Source: Erythrobacteraceae bacterium CFH 75059
GTDB taxonomy: Bacteria; Pseudomonadota; Alphaproteobacteria; Sphingomonadales; Sphingomonadaceae
Assembly (NCBI GenBank): GCA_004331795.1
Contig: SJSR01000002.1
Location: 620,001-684,000 of the forward strand
Length of the DNA stretch: 64,000 bases
Reading direction: 5' to 3'
In this document: one piece after another, positions 36,142 through 44,867 of the stretch
Position numbering within the stretch: position 1 is the stretch's first letter
Layout of the letters: each line of letters starts with the position of its first letter
Translations under genes and position numbers: made by a program
Notes under the pieces: generated by a model
What the model saw: only the letters and a program-made list of their open reading frames with translations
Told to the model about the DNA's origin: nothing
Databases searched by the model: none

Positions 36142-38664
36142 TCAGTACAGGCCGCCCTGCTCCTGCACGAAGTCTTCGGTGTCCGCCGTCTCACGTCCGG
36201 CGGGGACGCGCGGCGCGGCCGCCGAGCCGCCGGAATGCGCGAGGCGGATCAGCGAGAGAAGCTCCTCCCGCCGGGCGGCAACCTGGCTCTGCCGTGTAGC
36301 GACCGGCGGTTCGGTATCCGGCTTGAATGCTTCCCAGATCACCGCCGCCTGCGGCTCGTCCGTCGGCCAGGCATCGAACACCCGTCTCCCCGACCGGCGG
36401 TCAATCCGCACCATCTGCACGCCGGGCGGCGCGACGATGGGCTCGCGCGTCCAGTGGTCGCGCGTCTTCTGCACGAACTCCTTGAAGATGGGCGCGGCAA
36501 CGCGGCCGCCCTGCACCCAGCCACCCATGTTCCGCGGCTGATCGAAACCGAGATACACCCCGGCGACGATGTCCTTGTTGCCGCCCACGAACCAGACGTT
36601 GGTCGGGCCGTTGGTGGTGCCGGTCTTGCCGAACAGCGGGAGGTCGAGGTCGCGCAGCACCGTCGCCGTGCCGCGTTCGATGACGCCTTCGAGCATGTGC
36701 ACGACCTGATAGGCCGTGCGCGCGTCAAGCACCTGCCGTCCGCGCAGGCCGAAGCGCGGCATCGGCTTTCCGTCCCACTGCGCCATGTTGCAGCCCCGGC
36801 ACTCGCGTGAGTCGCTGCGCCAGATCACCTTGCCGTTGCGGTCCTGCACGAAATCGATGACGGTCGGCGGGTTCAGCCGCCCGTGGTTCACCAGCGCCGC
36901 ATAGGCGTTCACCATCCGCAGCACGGTGGTGTCCCCGGCGCCAAGCGCGAAGGCCGGATAGGGCTGGTAGTCGCCGATGCCGAGATTGCGGATCGTGCCC
37001 ACCACGTTCTGCATGCCGGCGTCGTTGGCGATGTGGACGGTCATGAGGTTGCGGGACTGTTCCAGGCCCCAGCGCATGGTGTGCACGCCGCCGCCCTCGC
37101 CGCCGAAGTTGCGGAAGCATTTCTCGCCAAGCCCCGCGCCCTGATAGAAGCAGAACGTCTGGTCCGGGACTTCGGAAGCAGGCGTGAAGCCGTGATCGAG
37201 GCCGGTCGCGTAGACGAACGGCTTGATGGTGGAGCCAGGCTGCCGCGCCGCCTGGGTGGCCCGGTTGAAATCGCCAAGTCGGCTGTCGAAGCCGCCCTGC
37301 ATGGCCAGAACACGACCATAGTATGGCTGCTCGGCGAGGAAGCCGCCCGACACCTCCGGCACACCCTGCAGGCGGAAGCCCGCTCCTTGCGGCGACACGA
37401 CCACCACGTCGCCAGCGCGCACCGCGGCCTGTCCGGCAGCAAGCGCGCCGGTGCGGCCGTTGGCGAAGGCGATGGCCGGCGTCGGTCCCGCCTGGGTGAC
37501 GACGGCGACACGCCAGTCGCGGTAGCTGATGCCAAGATTGGCCGAGGCGAGCTGCGCGACGAGATCGCCATTGGCCGGATCGAGCGTCGACACCGGTCCG
37601 GCATAGCCGCGCCCGCCGTGATAGCGCAGGAGACCGGCCCGCAGAGCGTCGCGGGCCGCGTCCTGAAGTTCGGTGTCGAGCGAGGTGCGCACCCAGAGAC
37701 CGCCGGCATAGACAGAGTTCGGCCCGTCCTCCGCGACCTCGCCGAACCGTCCTATCAGTTCCCGCCGCACCTCCTCGAAGAAATAGCCGGCATCGGCCGA
37801 TCGTTCGCGCGGCCGCTCCTGGATGAGGCCCAGCGGGCGCGCCTGAGCCGCCCGCGCCTCGGCCTCGGTGACGAATCCGTTGCTGGCCATGAGGCCGAGT
37901 ACGGCGTTGCGGCGCGCGAGCGCGCGGTCGGAATACCGCTCGCGGCTGTAGGTTTCCGGCGCCTTGGGCAGGATGGCGAGGAAGGCCATCTGCGGCAGAT
38001 CAAGCTCGTCGACGTCCTTGTCGAAATAGGCGCGCGCTGCCGCCTGGACACCGAAGGCGCGGCGGCCCAGAGCGATCTCGTTGAGATAAAGTTCGAGGAT
38101 CTGCTCCTTCGTCAGCACGCTTTCGATGCGTCGGGCGAGGATCATCTCCTTCAGCTTGCGGGTGACGCTGTACTCGTTCGACAGCAGAATGTTCTTGGCC
38201 ACCTGCTGCGTGATCGTCGAACCGCCGACCGCCCGTTCGCCCGAGCCGAGTTTGCTGGTGTAGTCGATCACGGCTTTCGTGAGCCCGGCCAGGTCGATGC
38301 CGCCATGCGAAAAGAATGTCCGGTCTTCGGCGGCAAGGAACGCCTCGATCAGCTCTGGCGGCAGATCGTCATAGCGCAGCTGCACCCGCCGCTCGCGTTC
38401 GAAGCGGTGCACGATCTCGCCGTCGATGCCCCGCACGACCGTCGGCAGCGCCGGCTGATAGCTCAGCAGCATGCGCGCATCGGGCAGATCGCGCGCAAGC
38501 ACGGCCCAGCCGACCGAGAAGAGGAGGAACGCCGAGGCAAGCAGCACCGTCGCCCACCGGAACGGGCGGCTGTTCCGCCAGCGGGCGGCGATCCAGCCCG
38601 CTGCGGCTGTGAACGAGGCCTGGGTGGTGCGCAGCGCGGAGCTCATCGGACGGGTCATGTTCAT
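36142..38664 (-). CDS. mrcA: Penicillin-binding protein 1A
   Basis: 840 aa bifunctional peptidoglycan synthase. After a short cytoplasmic part, one membrane anchor lies at about 38-57. The GT51 glycosyltransferase domain has the catalytic Glu in FLAAEDRTFFSHGGIDL (about 111) and GGSTITQQVAKNILLSNEY. The transpeptidase has SxxK in PGSTIKPFVYATG (about 480), SRN in LEQSRNLMTVH and KTGT in LFGKTGTTNGPTNVWFVGG (about 677). The tail beyond 760 is hydrophilic. Located with prfB and a cell-wall amidase. Confidence 0.97.
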   Translation of the reverse strand: MNMTRPMSSALRTTQASFTAAAGWIAARWRNSRPFRWATVLLASAFLLFSVGWAVLARDLPDARMLLSYQPALPTVVRGIDGEIVHRFERERRVQLRYDDLPPELIEAFLAAEDRTFFSHGGIDLAGLTKAVIDYTSKLGSGERAVGGSTITQQVAKNILLSNEYSVTRKLKEMILARRIESVLTKEQILELYLNEIALGRRAFGVQAAARAYFDKDVDELDLPQMAFLAILPKAPETYSRERYSDRALARRNAVLGLMASNGFVTEAEARAAQARPLGLIQERPRERSADAGYFFEEVRRELIGRFGEVAEDGPNSVYAGGLWVRTSLDTELQDAARDALRAGLLRYHGGRGYAGPVSTLDPANGDLVAQLASANLGISYRDWRVAVVTQAGPTPAIAFANGRTGALAAGQAAVRAGDVVVVSPQGAGFRLQGVPEVSGGFLAEQPYYGRVLAMQGGFDSRLGDFNRATQAARQPGSTIKPFVYATGLDHGFTPASEVPDQTFCFYQGAGLGEKCFRNFGGEGGGVHTMRWGLEQSRNLMTVHIANDAGMQNVVGTIRNLGIGDYQPYPAFALGAGDTTVLRMVNAYAALVNHGRLNPPTVIDFVQDRNGKVIWRSDSRECRGCNMAQWDGKPMPRFGLRGRQVLDARTAYQVVHMLEGVIERGTATVLRDLDLPLFGKTGTTNGPTNVWFVGGNKDIVAGVYLGFDQPRNMGGWVQGGRVAAPIFKEFVQKTRDHWTREPIVAPPGVQMVRIDRRSGRRVFDAWPTDEPQAAVIWEAFKPDTEPPVATRQSQVAARREELLSLIRLAHSGGSAAAPRVPAGRETADTEDFVQEQGGLY

Positions 38665-38738
38665 GGGATCCGCGCTGCCTTAGCATGAGGTCTCTTGCCG
38701 CTGCCAGAACGAAACGCAGGCTGGACCCCGGTGCGGCT

Positions 38739-39641
38739 TCAGCTCCGGTCGCGCCGGGCGAGATAGGCGCGGATGGCCGACGCCGTGACCCTGGCGATCT
38801 GCGCCTGTCCTTCGGGTGAATGGAGACGCGCCGCTTCTCCCGCATTGGTGATGAAGCCCACCTCGAACAGGGCGGAGGGGACATCCGGGGCTGCCAGCAC
38901 GATGAGGGCTGCCGACCGGGTCGGAGGCTGCCGGAAGGTCAGTTCCCCTGCACTCTCGCGCACGAGCAGGCGCTTGAATTCGGCGGCATCGGCGCGCGTG
39001 CCGCGACGGGTCAGGTCGGCAAGGATGTCCTGAACGGCCGGAGCCGCATCCCCGGCGCCGTTGTCCCCCGGCAGGCCCGAATTGTTCTCCCGCTCCCCGA
39101 AACGGGCCGCTTCGCTGCTCGAGGCGCGCGGAGCGAAGGTGTAGACGCTGGCACCCAGAGCGTTGGCTTCCGCTCCGCCGGAGTCGGCGTGAAGGGACAG
39201 GAACAGGTCGGCGCCCAGCCGCCGCGCCAGCGCCGGCCGCTCCCTCAGGGAGATGAACCGGTCGTCCGTCCGTGTGAGAGCGACGCGGATGCCGCCCCGC
39301 GCGACGAGTTCGTCGCGCAGCGCGAGGGCGATCGCCAGCACCGCATCCTTTTCGCTGCGCCCGTCGGGAGCCGAGGCGCCGGGGTCGAACCCTCCGTGAC
39401 CCGGATCGATGACGACCAGCGGCAGCGAGGGGTCAGGAGGTCCAAAGACGGTCGTCGTCTCTGCCGACAGGCCGCGCTGAAGCAGAACCCGCTGCACCGG
39501 CGCCCCCTGCCCCGCGCCGGCCATGGTGAACACCGCCACCACAGCCAGCAGGGCGGCCAGTCCCGCAGCAAGCCACCAGCGCCCGCGCGCGCTTCCGGTT
39601 TGCGACCCTCGCATCCTGCTGCCGGGGTGGCCCGCGTCCAT
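38739..39641 (-). CDS. N-acetylmuramoyl-L-alanine amidase (AmiC type)
   Basis: 300 aa zinc amidase (Amidase_3) that cuts the bond between muramic acid and the stem peptide during cell separation. Zinc and catalytic residues: VIDPGHGGFDPGA, Glu in GRSEKDAVL, His in LFLSLHADSGG and Glu in ALFEVGFITNAGEAARL. The N-terminus has one hydrophobic segment (WWLAAGLAALLAVVAVFTMA) acting as signal or anchor. No AMIN domain is present. Start at ATG 39641; an ATG at 39614 is also possible. It is divergent from RNase E. Confidence 0.93.
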   Translation of the reverse strand: MDAGHPGSRMRGSQTGSARGRWWLAAGLAALLAVVAVFTMAGAGQGAPVQRVLLQRGLSAETTTVFGPPDPSLPLVVIDPGHGGFDPGASAPDGRSEKDAVLAIALALRDELVARGGIRVALTRTDDRFISLRERPALARRLGADLFLSLHADSGGAEANALGASVYTFAPRASSSEAARFGERENNSGLPGDNGAGDAAPAVQDILADLTRRGTRADAAEFKRLLVRESAGELTFRQPPTRSAALIVLAAPDVPSALFEVGFITNAGEAARLHSPEGQAQIARVTASAIRAYLARRDRS

Positions 39642-40053
39642 GCAAAAAGCAATATAGTTGCTGTTGCGCCGCAGGGGTGCTAGCCTGCCGATGCCGGCAT
39701 GAACCGCCTTCGGGTCACGGTGCCGCCGGCCGGAGTGTGGGCGGGCGTCCCTTGTCGACGCTTTCTTCGCAGGCTCCGATTGCTAGCAGGTTGATGCACA
39801 CCGATGATGATTTCCTTCATGGCTGAACGCAGGGACGCGCGTGCCGCTGCCCTGCCTTCGCCTGCGGCGCCCGACGGATCGCGGCGCCGGTCATCGCGTG
39901 CAGACACATCCGGCCGGACGCTCCGCGCTCCGCTCAAGGCGCCGCGGCGGCCACGCTTCACACGTTCCGTCGCTGTGCGACCGGAACCCTTCACAACACG
40001 ACGCGAACCCGCGCGCGCCCCGGCGCCGCGCCTTCGCGGATGGAGACACGCAC
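39642..40053. promoter_or_regulatory. 412-bp divergent region with a long RNase E leader
   Basis: Separates the leftward amidase from rightward rne. An AT-rich patch near 39643-39665 adjoins the amidase start. The rest is GC-rich, with scattered inverted segments around two TGCTAGC copies, and contains no gene I can support. The rne frame is technically open back to 39841, but the GGAGA at 40042-40046 and the protein start favour 40054, leaving a long 5' leader. RNase E genes elsewhere control their own mRNA through such leaders; that would fit here but is inference. Confidence 0.5.
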
Positions 40054-42819
40054 ATGACCAAGCGCATGCTGATCGATGCGCGCCACGCCGAAGAAACTCG
40101 GGTGGCCGTTCTTGACGGACAGCGGATCGAGGAATTTGATTTCGAATCTGCCGAACACAAGCAGATCAAGGGCAACATCTATCTCGCCAAGGTAACCCGC
40201 GTCGAGCCGAGCCTGCAGGCGGCATTCGTCGACTTCGGCGGCAACCGGCACGGCTTCCTCGCCTTCAGCGAGATCCACCCGGACTATTACCAGATCCCCC
40301 ACGCGGACAGGATTGCCCTGCTCGAAGAGGAGGCGCGCGCCGCCGAGGAGGAAGAGCGGCTGCGGGCCGAGGACGAGGAACGCGGCAACCTGCCCGGCGA
40401 GGAGTATGACGCCGCCGACGACACCGGCGAGCAGCTGGTGGAGGAATTCGCGGAAGACGGCGTCGAGGAGGTCGACACCTCCGACAAGGACGACGTGGCC
40501 ACCATCGAGGAAGGCGTCATTGCCGGCGATCGCGCGGCCACGGGTGACGAGGAGGCGGAAGAGAACGGCGAGGAGGGCGAGAACCGCCGCGGGCGCGGAC
40601 GCAACCGCAAGGCGCAGCCTAAGGCGATCGACGAGGCCCGGGAGCGGCGCCTTGCCCTGCGCCGCCGCTACCGCATCCAGGATGTCATCCAGCGGCGCCA
40701 GGTGCTCCTCGTCCAGGTGGTGAAGGAGGAGCGCGGCAACAAGGGCGCCGCCCTCACCACCTATCTCAGCCTTGCCGGACGTTACACGGTGCTCATGCCC
40801 AATTCGGCGCATGGTGGCGGCATCAGCCGCAAGATCAGCTCGGCCGGCGACCGCAAGCGTCTCAAGCAGATCGTCGCGGATCTGGAACTGCCCCGGTCCA
40901 TGGGGCTGATCGTGCGGACGGCGGGCCTGTCGCGAACCAAGCCCGAGATCAAGCGCGACTTCGACTACCTCGCCCGCCTCTGGGACGAGGTGCGGGAAAA
41001 AACGCTCAAGTCAACGGCGCCGACGCTGATCCACTCGGACAGCGACCTCATCAAGCGCGCCATCCGCGACCTGTACCATCGCGACATCGAAGAGGTTGTC
41101 GTCGAAGGCGCGGAAGGGTTCCGTTCGGCGCGCCAGTTCATGAAGCTGCTCATGCCGAGCCACGCGCGGCGGGTGAAGCCCTACACTGATCCCGTTCCGC
41201 TGTTCCAGCGGCACGGAGCCGAGGACCAGCTGCGGGCGATGTACGAGCCGGTGGTGCAGCTGAAATCGGGCGGATATCTCGTCATCAATCCGACCGAGGC
41301 GCTGGTGTCGATCGACATCAACTCCGGCCGCTCGACCCGCGAACACGGGATCGAACAGACCGCCGTCGCGACCAATCTCGAGGCGGCGGAGGAAATCGCC
41401 CGCCAGCTGCGGCTGCGCGACATGGCGGGCCTTGTGGTGATCGACTTCATCGACATGGAGCGGTCCGGAAATGTGCGCAAGGTCGAGCGGGCGCTGAAGG
41501 AAGCGCTCAAGAACGATCGCGCGCGCATCCAGATCGGCCGCATCTCGAGCTTCGGCCTGCTGGAGATGAGCCGCCAGCGGCTGCGCACCGGGGTGCTGGA
41601 AGCGACCACGCGCGAGTGTCCGCACTGCGACGGCACGGGACTGGTGAGAACCGCCTCCTCTGCTGGTCTGACCGGGCTGCGGCTGCTGGAGGAAGAAGCG
41701 GCACGCGGCCGGGGCAGCCAGATCGTGCTGTCGGCCAGCACGGAGGCTGCCATCTATCTGCTCAACAGCAAGCGCGCCGATCTTCAGGAAATCGAGCAGC
41801 GTTACGGCGTCACGGTCGAAGTTCTGCCCGAAGGCGAGAACGAGGGCGCGAAGATGAGCGTCGCGAGCAAGGGGCCGAAGCCGTCGCGGCCGCCGCAGCC
41901 GCTGGCCGCACCGACGGTCGATCTCGACGACATCGACCTTGATGCGGACGACGAAGACGACACGTCCGCTTCGCAGGACGAAGCGAGCGGGGCCGGGGCA
42001 AGCAGCAGCGAGGACGAACGCCGTCCGCGCAAGCGCCGGCGGCGCGGCGGCCGCAACCGCAACCGGGCACGGCACGACGAGGCGGACGCGAACGGCGCCG
42101 ATAACGGCATGACGGCACTTACGGGTGAGGCATCTTCTGACCGGAGCGCGGATGAGGAAGGCGACGCGGCCGAGACTGCTGCCGCGGCGCAGCCCGGCGA
42201 CGGCATGAACGGTGAAGGCGAGGCGCGGCCAGCGCGCCGGCGGCGGCGCGGCGGGCGCGGACGGCGCGGCCGCGACGGCGAGGCGTCCGGCCTCTCCGCC
42301 GACGGGCGCGATGAGGATGGCGATGGCAGCGCAGGTTCGGAGTCCGACCTCGCGGACGCCGCGCCCGCCCTTGCCGAGGCTCTCCCTGCTCTCGACGAGA
42401 GCCTTGCCGTGGTGGCCGGACCCGAAGATGTGCCCCACGCCGCCGAAGCCGCCGCGGCCGAACCCGCGACGGACACCGGCTCTGCGGGTGAAGGCGCCGC
42501 AGCTCCGGAGCCGCGCAAGCCGCGGCGCCGCGTGCGCCGTGCCGGCACGAAGCTCCGCGAGGATCGAGGCGACGATGCGGCCTTGCCGGCATCGCCGATG
42601 ACGGCCGGCGACGAAGCAGACTCGTCGGCGGCGGCGCTGCTCTCCCCGGAGGCGGACGACGCGCCGTCGGCCGCCGAACAGACAATGGAGGATCCGGCAA
42701 ACAGCAGCGATCGTCCGGCAGGTGCCGGCGACATCGCCGGCGCCGTCGCCAACGACGTGGAGCCGGTCGCATCGCCGCCGGCGCGCCGGGGATGGTGGCA
42801 GCGCACCTTCGGTGACTGA
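40054..42819 (+). CDS. rne: Ribonuclease E with C-terminal PNPase-binding GWW motif
   Basis: 921 aa endoribonuclease that organises the RNA degradosome. The N-terminal S1 region starts MTKRMLIDARHAEETRVAV and is split by an acidic insert (about 90-205). Catalytic Asp residues lie in VSIDINSGR (about 421) and VVIDFIDMERSG (about 464), with the same 43-residue spacing as E. coli D303/D346. The zinc-link is CPHCDGTG (about 522). After about 620 the protein is disordered with Arg-rich clusters (RPRKRRRRGGRNRNR, ARRRRRGGRGRRGRDG). It ends ARRGWWQRTFGD, a GWW motif like the one that docks PNPase in Caulobacter. Confidence 0.96.
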   Translation: MTKRMLIDARHAEETRVAVLDGQRIEEFDFESAEHKQIKGNIYLAKVTRVEPSLQAAFVDFGGNRHGFLAFSEIHPDYYQIPHADRIALLEEEARAAEEEERLRAEDEERGNLPGEEYDAADDTGEQLVEEFAEDGVEEVDTSDKDDVATIEEGVIAGDRAATGDEEAEENGEEGENRRGRGRNRKAQPKAIDEARERRLALRRRYRIQDVIQRRQVLLVQVVKEERGNKGAALTTYLSLAGRYTVLMPNSAHGGGISRKISSAGDRKRLKQIVADLELPRSMGLIVRTAGLSRTKPEIKRDFDYLARLWDEVREKTLKSTAPTLIHSDSDLIKRAIRDLYHRDIEEVVVEGAEGFRSARQFMKLLMPSHARRVKPYTDPVPLFQRHGAEDQLRAMYEPVVQLKSGGYLVINPTEALVSIDINSGRSTREHGIEQTAVATNLEAAEEIARQLRLRDMAGLVVIDFIDMERSGNVRKVERALKEALKNDRARIQIGRISSFGLLEMSRQRLRTGVLEATTRECPHCDGTGLVRTASSAGLTGLRLLEEEAARGRGSQIVLSASTEAAIYLLNSKRADLQEIEQRYGVTVEVLPEGENEGAKMSVASKGPKPSRPPQPLAAPTVDLDDIDLDADDEDDTSASQDEASGAGASSSEDERRPRKRRRRGGRNRNRARHDEADANGADNGMTALTGEASSDRSADEEGDAAETAAAAQPGDGMNGEGEARPARRRRRGGRGRRGRDGEASGLSADGRDEDGDGSAGSESDLADAAPALAEALPALDESLAVVAGPEDVPHAAEAAAAEPATDTGSAGEGAAAPEPRKPRRRVRRAGTKLREDRGDDAALPASPMTAGDEADSSAAALLSPEADDAPSAAEQTMEDPANSSDRPAGAGDIAGAVANDVEPVASPPARRGWWQRTFGD

Positions 42820-43648
42820 CCCGGCGGTGCGCGGTGCGGCGGTGTCCGGCGCTGCCGGCGGTCCGACCACCTTCGTGGTGCTGGCCGGCCAGCGCGCCGG
42901 TGTCGTCAATCCCCTGGCGGCTCGGGCCGGTGTGTCTCACAAGTGCCTCGTGCCGATCTGCGGCAAGGCGCTTGTCTGGTGGGTGGTCGAGGCGCTGCTG
43001 GATGCCGACGCCGAGGCAGAGATCAGGCTGGTGCTGGAGGAGGACGGCATTGCTCAGGTGTCCGCGCAGCTGCCGCGGCTGGGCGCGTCCGCAGCCCGCG
43101 TCCGGTTCGTGCCCGGAGCCACCAGTCTCCTCGACAGCGTTCTCGCGGCGACTGCCGATCTGGCCGGGCCGGTGATCGTGACGACTGCCGACAACGTGCT
43201 GCTGACACCGGAGGCGGTGGCGCAGGTCCACGGCGCACTGGCGCACGGCGAGGCCGTTTTCGCGCTTGCCCGCCGGGAGGCGGTCCTCGCCGCCCATCCC
43301 GACGGACAGCGCAACTTCTACCGCTTCCGTGATGGCGAGTATGCCAACTGCAACATCTACGGACTGGCCGGCCCGCATGCGTTGCGCGCGGCAGAGGCGT
43401 TCCGCGGCGGCGGGCAGTTCATGAAGAGCCGCAAGCGGATGGTCGATGCCTTCGGCCTGCTGAACATCGCCCTGCTCGCACTCGGACTGCTGGACCTGAA
43501 GAGCGCGGCGCGGCGCCTCAGCCGCCGCTTCGGGGTAACGATCACGCCAACCGTCTTCCGCGACGGGGCGCTGGCGATCGACGTCGACAACGAACGGACC
43601 TTTGCCGTGTGCGAAGAGCTGCTCGCCCGGCGCATCCGCGCCACCTGA
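42812..43648 (+). CDS. NTP-transferase (MobA-like) domain protein
   Basis: 278 aa from GTG 42812, which overlaps the rne stop by 8 nt. The N-terminus has the nucleotidyltransferase pattern FVVLAGQRAG followed by SHKCLVPICGKALVWWVVE, with Lys in the expected sugar-nucleotide position. VIVTTADNVLLTPE supplies the metal-binding acidic site. The end of the protein carries DNERTFAVCEELL, also typical (the IDVDN motif). It likely makes an activated sugar or alcohol nucleotide, substrate unknown. The next two genes are ATP-grasp ligases, so a small conjugate-building pathway is plausible. Confidence 0.8.
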   Translation: MTDPAVRGAAVSGAAGGPTTFVVLAGQRAGVVNPLAARAGVSHKCLVPICGKALVWWVVEALLDADAEAEIRLVLEEDGIAQVSAQLPRLGASAARVRFVPGATSLLDSVLAATADLAGPVIVTTADNVLLTPEAVAQVHGALAHGEAVFALARREAVLAAHPDGQRNFYRFRDGEYANCNIYGLAGPHALRAAEAFRGGGQFMKSRKRMVDAFGLLNIALLALGLLDLKSAARRLSRRFGVTITPTVFRDGALAIDVDNERTFAVCEELLARRIRAT

Positions 43649-43666
43649 TCCGCGCGATTGCGGTCC

Positions 43667-44863
43667 ATGGCAGGCGGCTACACCCCACTCTACTTCGCCA
43701 AGAAGGCGTTCAGCCTCTATCCCGGCATTCTCGCGCCACGCTCGGCACGCTTCCTTGAAGAGCACTACGCGACGCGCCGCCGTCGCCGTTCCGTCACCCG
43801 GACGGTCCTCGACGCGGCGATCGGCTGCGCCTTCCTGCTCTGGGTGCCGCTGCGCGCCGCGGCCGTGGCCCGCCGCCACCGGCTCGGGCGCGGCTGGGCG
43901 CGCGAGGCGACGCGCATCGCCTGGCAGCGTTTTGCCGATCCCAACGATCTGGCGCTGTTCCGCATCACCCGTGCCGAGGAGCTGGACCTGTTCCTGCGCC
44001 GCTTCGAGGATGCCGGGATCAACAAGATGCTCAACCCGCTTGGCTGGAGCGACGCCTGTGCTCTCGCCGACAAGCTGCGCTTCCACGACCGCGCGAATGG
44101 CGCTGGTCTGCCGACGGCCATGCTGATTGCGCGAGCCGACAACGGGCATGCGATCGTGATGGAAGAGCCGGCGGGCCGCGACCTGATCCTGAAACCCGCC
44201 AGGGGCGAAGGTGGCGGCGGGGTGATCCCGCTGGAACGCGTTGCCTCTGCCGCAGAGCTGCATGCGCGGCTGGCCGGACTGCCAAGCCTGCGCAGGGGCC
44301 GCTGGCTGGTCGAAGAACGCGTGCGGCCGGACCCGGACCTTCGCGACATTGCACTGACTGCCCTGCCGACCGTCAGGATGGTGACGATCCTCGATGAACA
44401 GGGCGCCGCCGAACTGGTCAGCGCAACCTTCCGCTGCGCCAGCGATCCGGCGGCGGTCGTCGACAACATGAAGGCCGGCGGACTGATGGCACCGGTGGAG
44501 CTTGCCACCGGGGTCCTGGGCCTTGCATGCACCGGCTACGGAGGAGGCGATCACCGGACTCATCCCGTGACCGGCGGCGCCATCGAAGGACGCGTGCTCC
44601 CGCACTGGAACGCGGCGACGGCCCTCGTGAAGAAGGCACACGACCGGGCCTTCGGCGACTACGTTATCGTGGGCTGGGACGTCGCGCTGACGCCGGACGG
44701 TCCGCTGCTGATCGAGGGAAACGGAAAACCCGGCGTGCTGATGCCCCAGCGCGCCGCGCGGCGCGGCATCGGCGCTGGACGCTATGGCGAACTGCTGCGT
44801 CACCATCTACTGCGCCGTGCGAACGCAGGCGCGCCGCATCGGCGCGCCGCCAGCACAAGGTGA
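43667..44863 (+). CDS. ATP-grasp enzyme of the sugar-transfer-associated type
   Basis: 398 aa from ATG 43667; a TTG at 43658 is also in frame. Residues 1-110 are basic with one hydrophobic patch (LDAAIGCAFLLWVPLRAAAV), possibly a membrane-associating helix. The rest is an ATP-grasp fold: nucleotide-binding Lys in DLILKPARGEGGGGVIPL, RWLVEERVRPDPDL, and the metal-binding VGWDVALTPDGPLLIEGNG. The mix resembles the ATPgrasp_ST family found beside sugar-transfer genes. Expected chemistry is ATP-driven joining of a carboxylate to an amine or thiol. It ends 4 nt before the next ATP-grasp gene. Confidence 0.8.
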   Translation: MAGGYTPLYFAKKAFSLYPGILAPRSARFLEEHYATRRRRRSVTRTVLDAAIGCAFLLWVPLRAAAVARRHRLGRGWAREATRIAWQRFADPNDLALFRITRAEELDLFLRRFEDAGINKMLNPLGWSDACALADKLRFHDRANGAGLPTAMLIARADNGHAIVMEEPAGRDLILKPARGEGGGGVIPLERVASAAELHARLAGLPSLRRGRWLVEERVRPDPDLRDIALTALPTVRMVTILDEQGAAELVSATFRCASDPAAVVDNMKAGGLMAPVELATGVLGLACTGYGGGDHRTHPVTGGAIEGRVLPHWNAATALVKKAHDRAFGDYVIVGWDVALTPDGPLLIEGNGKPGVLMPQRAARRGIGAGRYGELLRHHLLRRANAGAPHRRAASTR

Positions 44864-44867
44864 TGCC

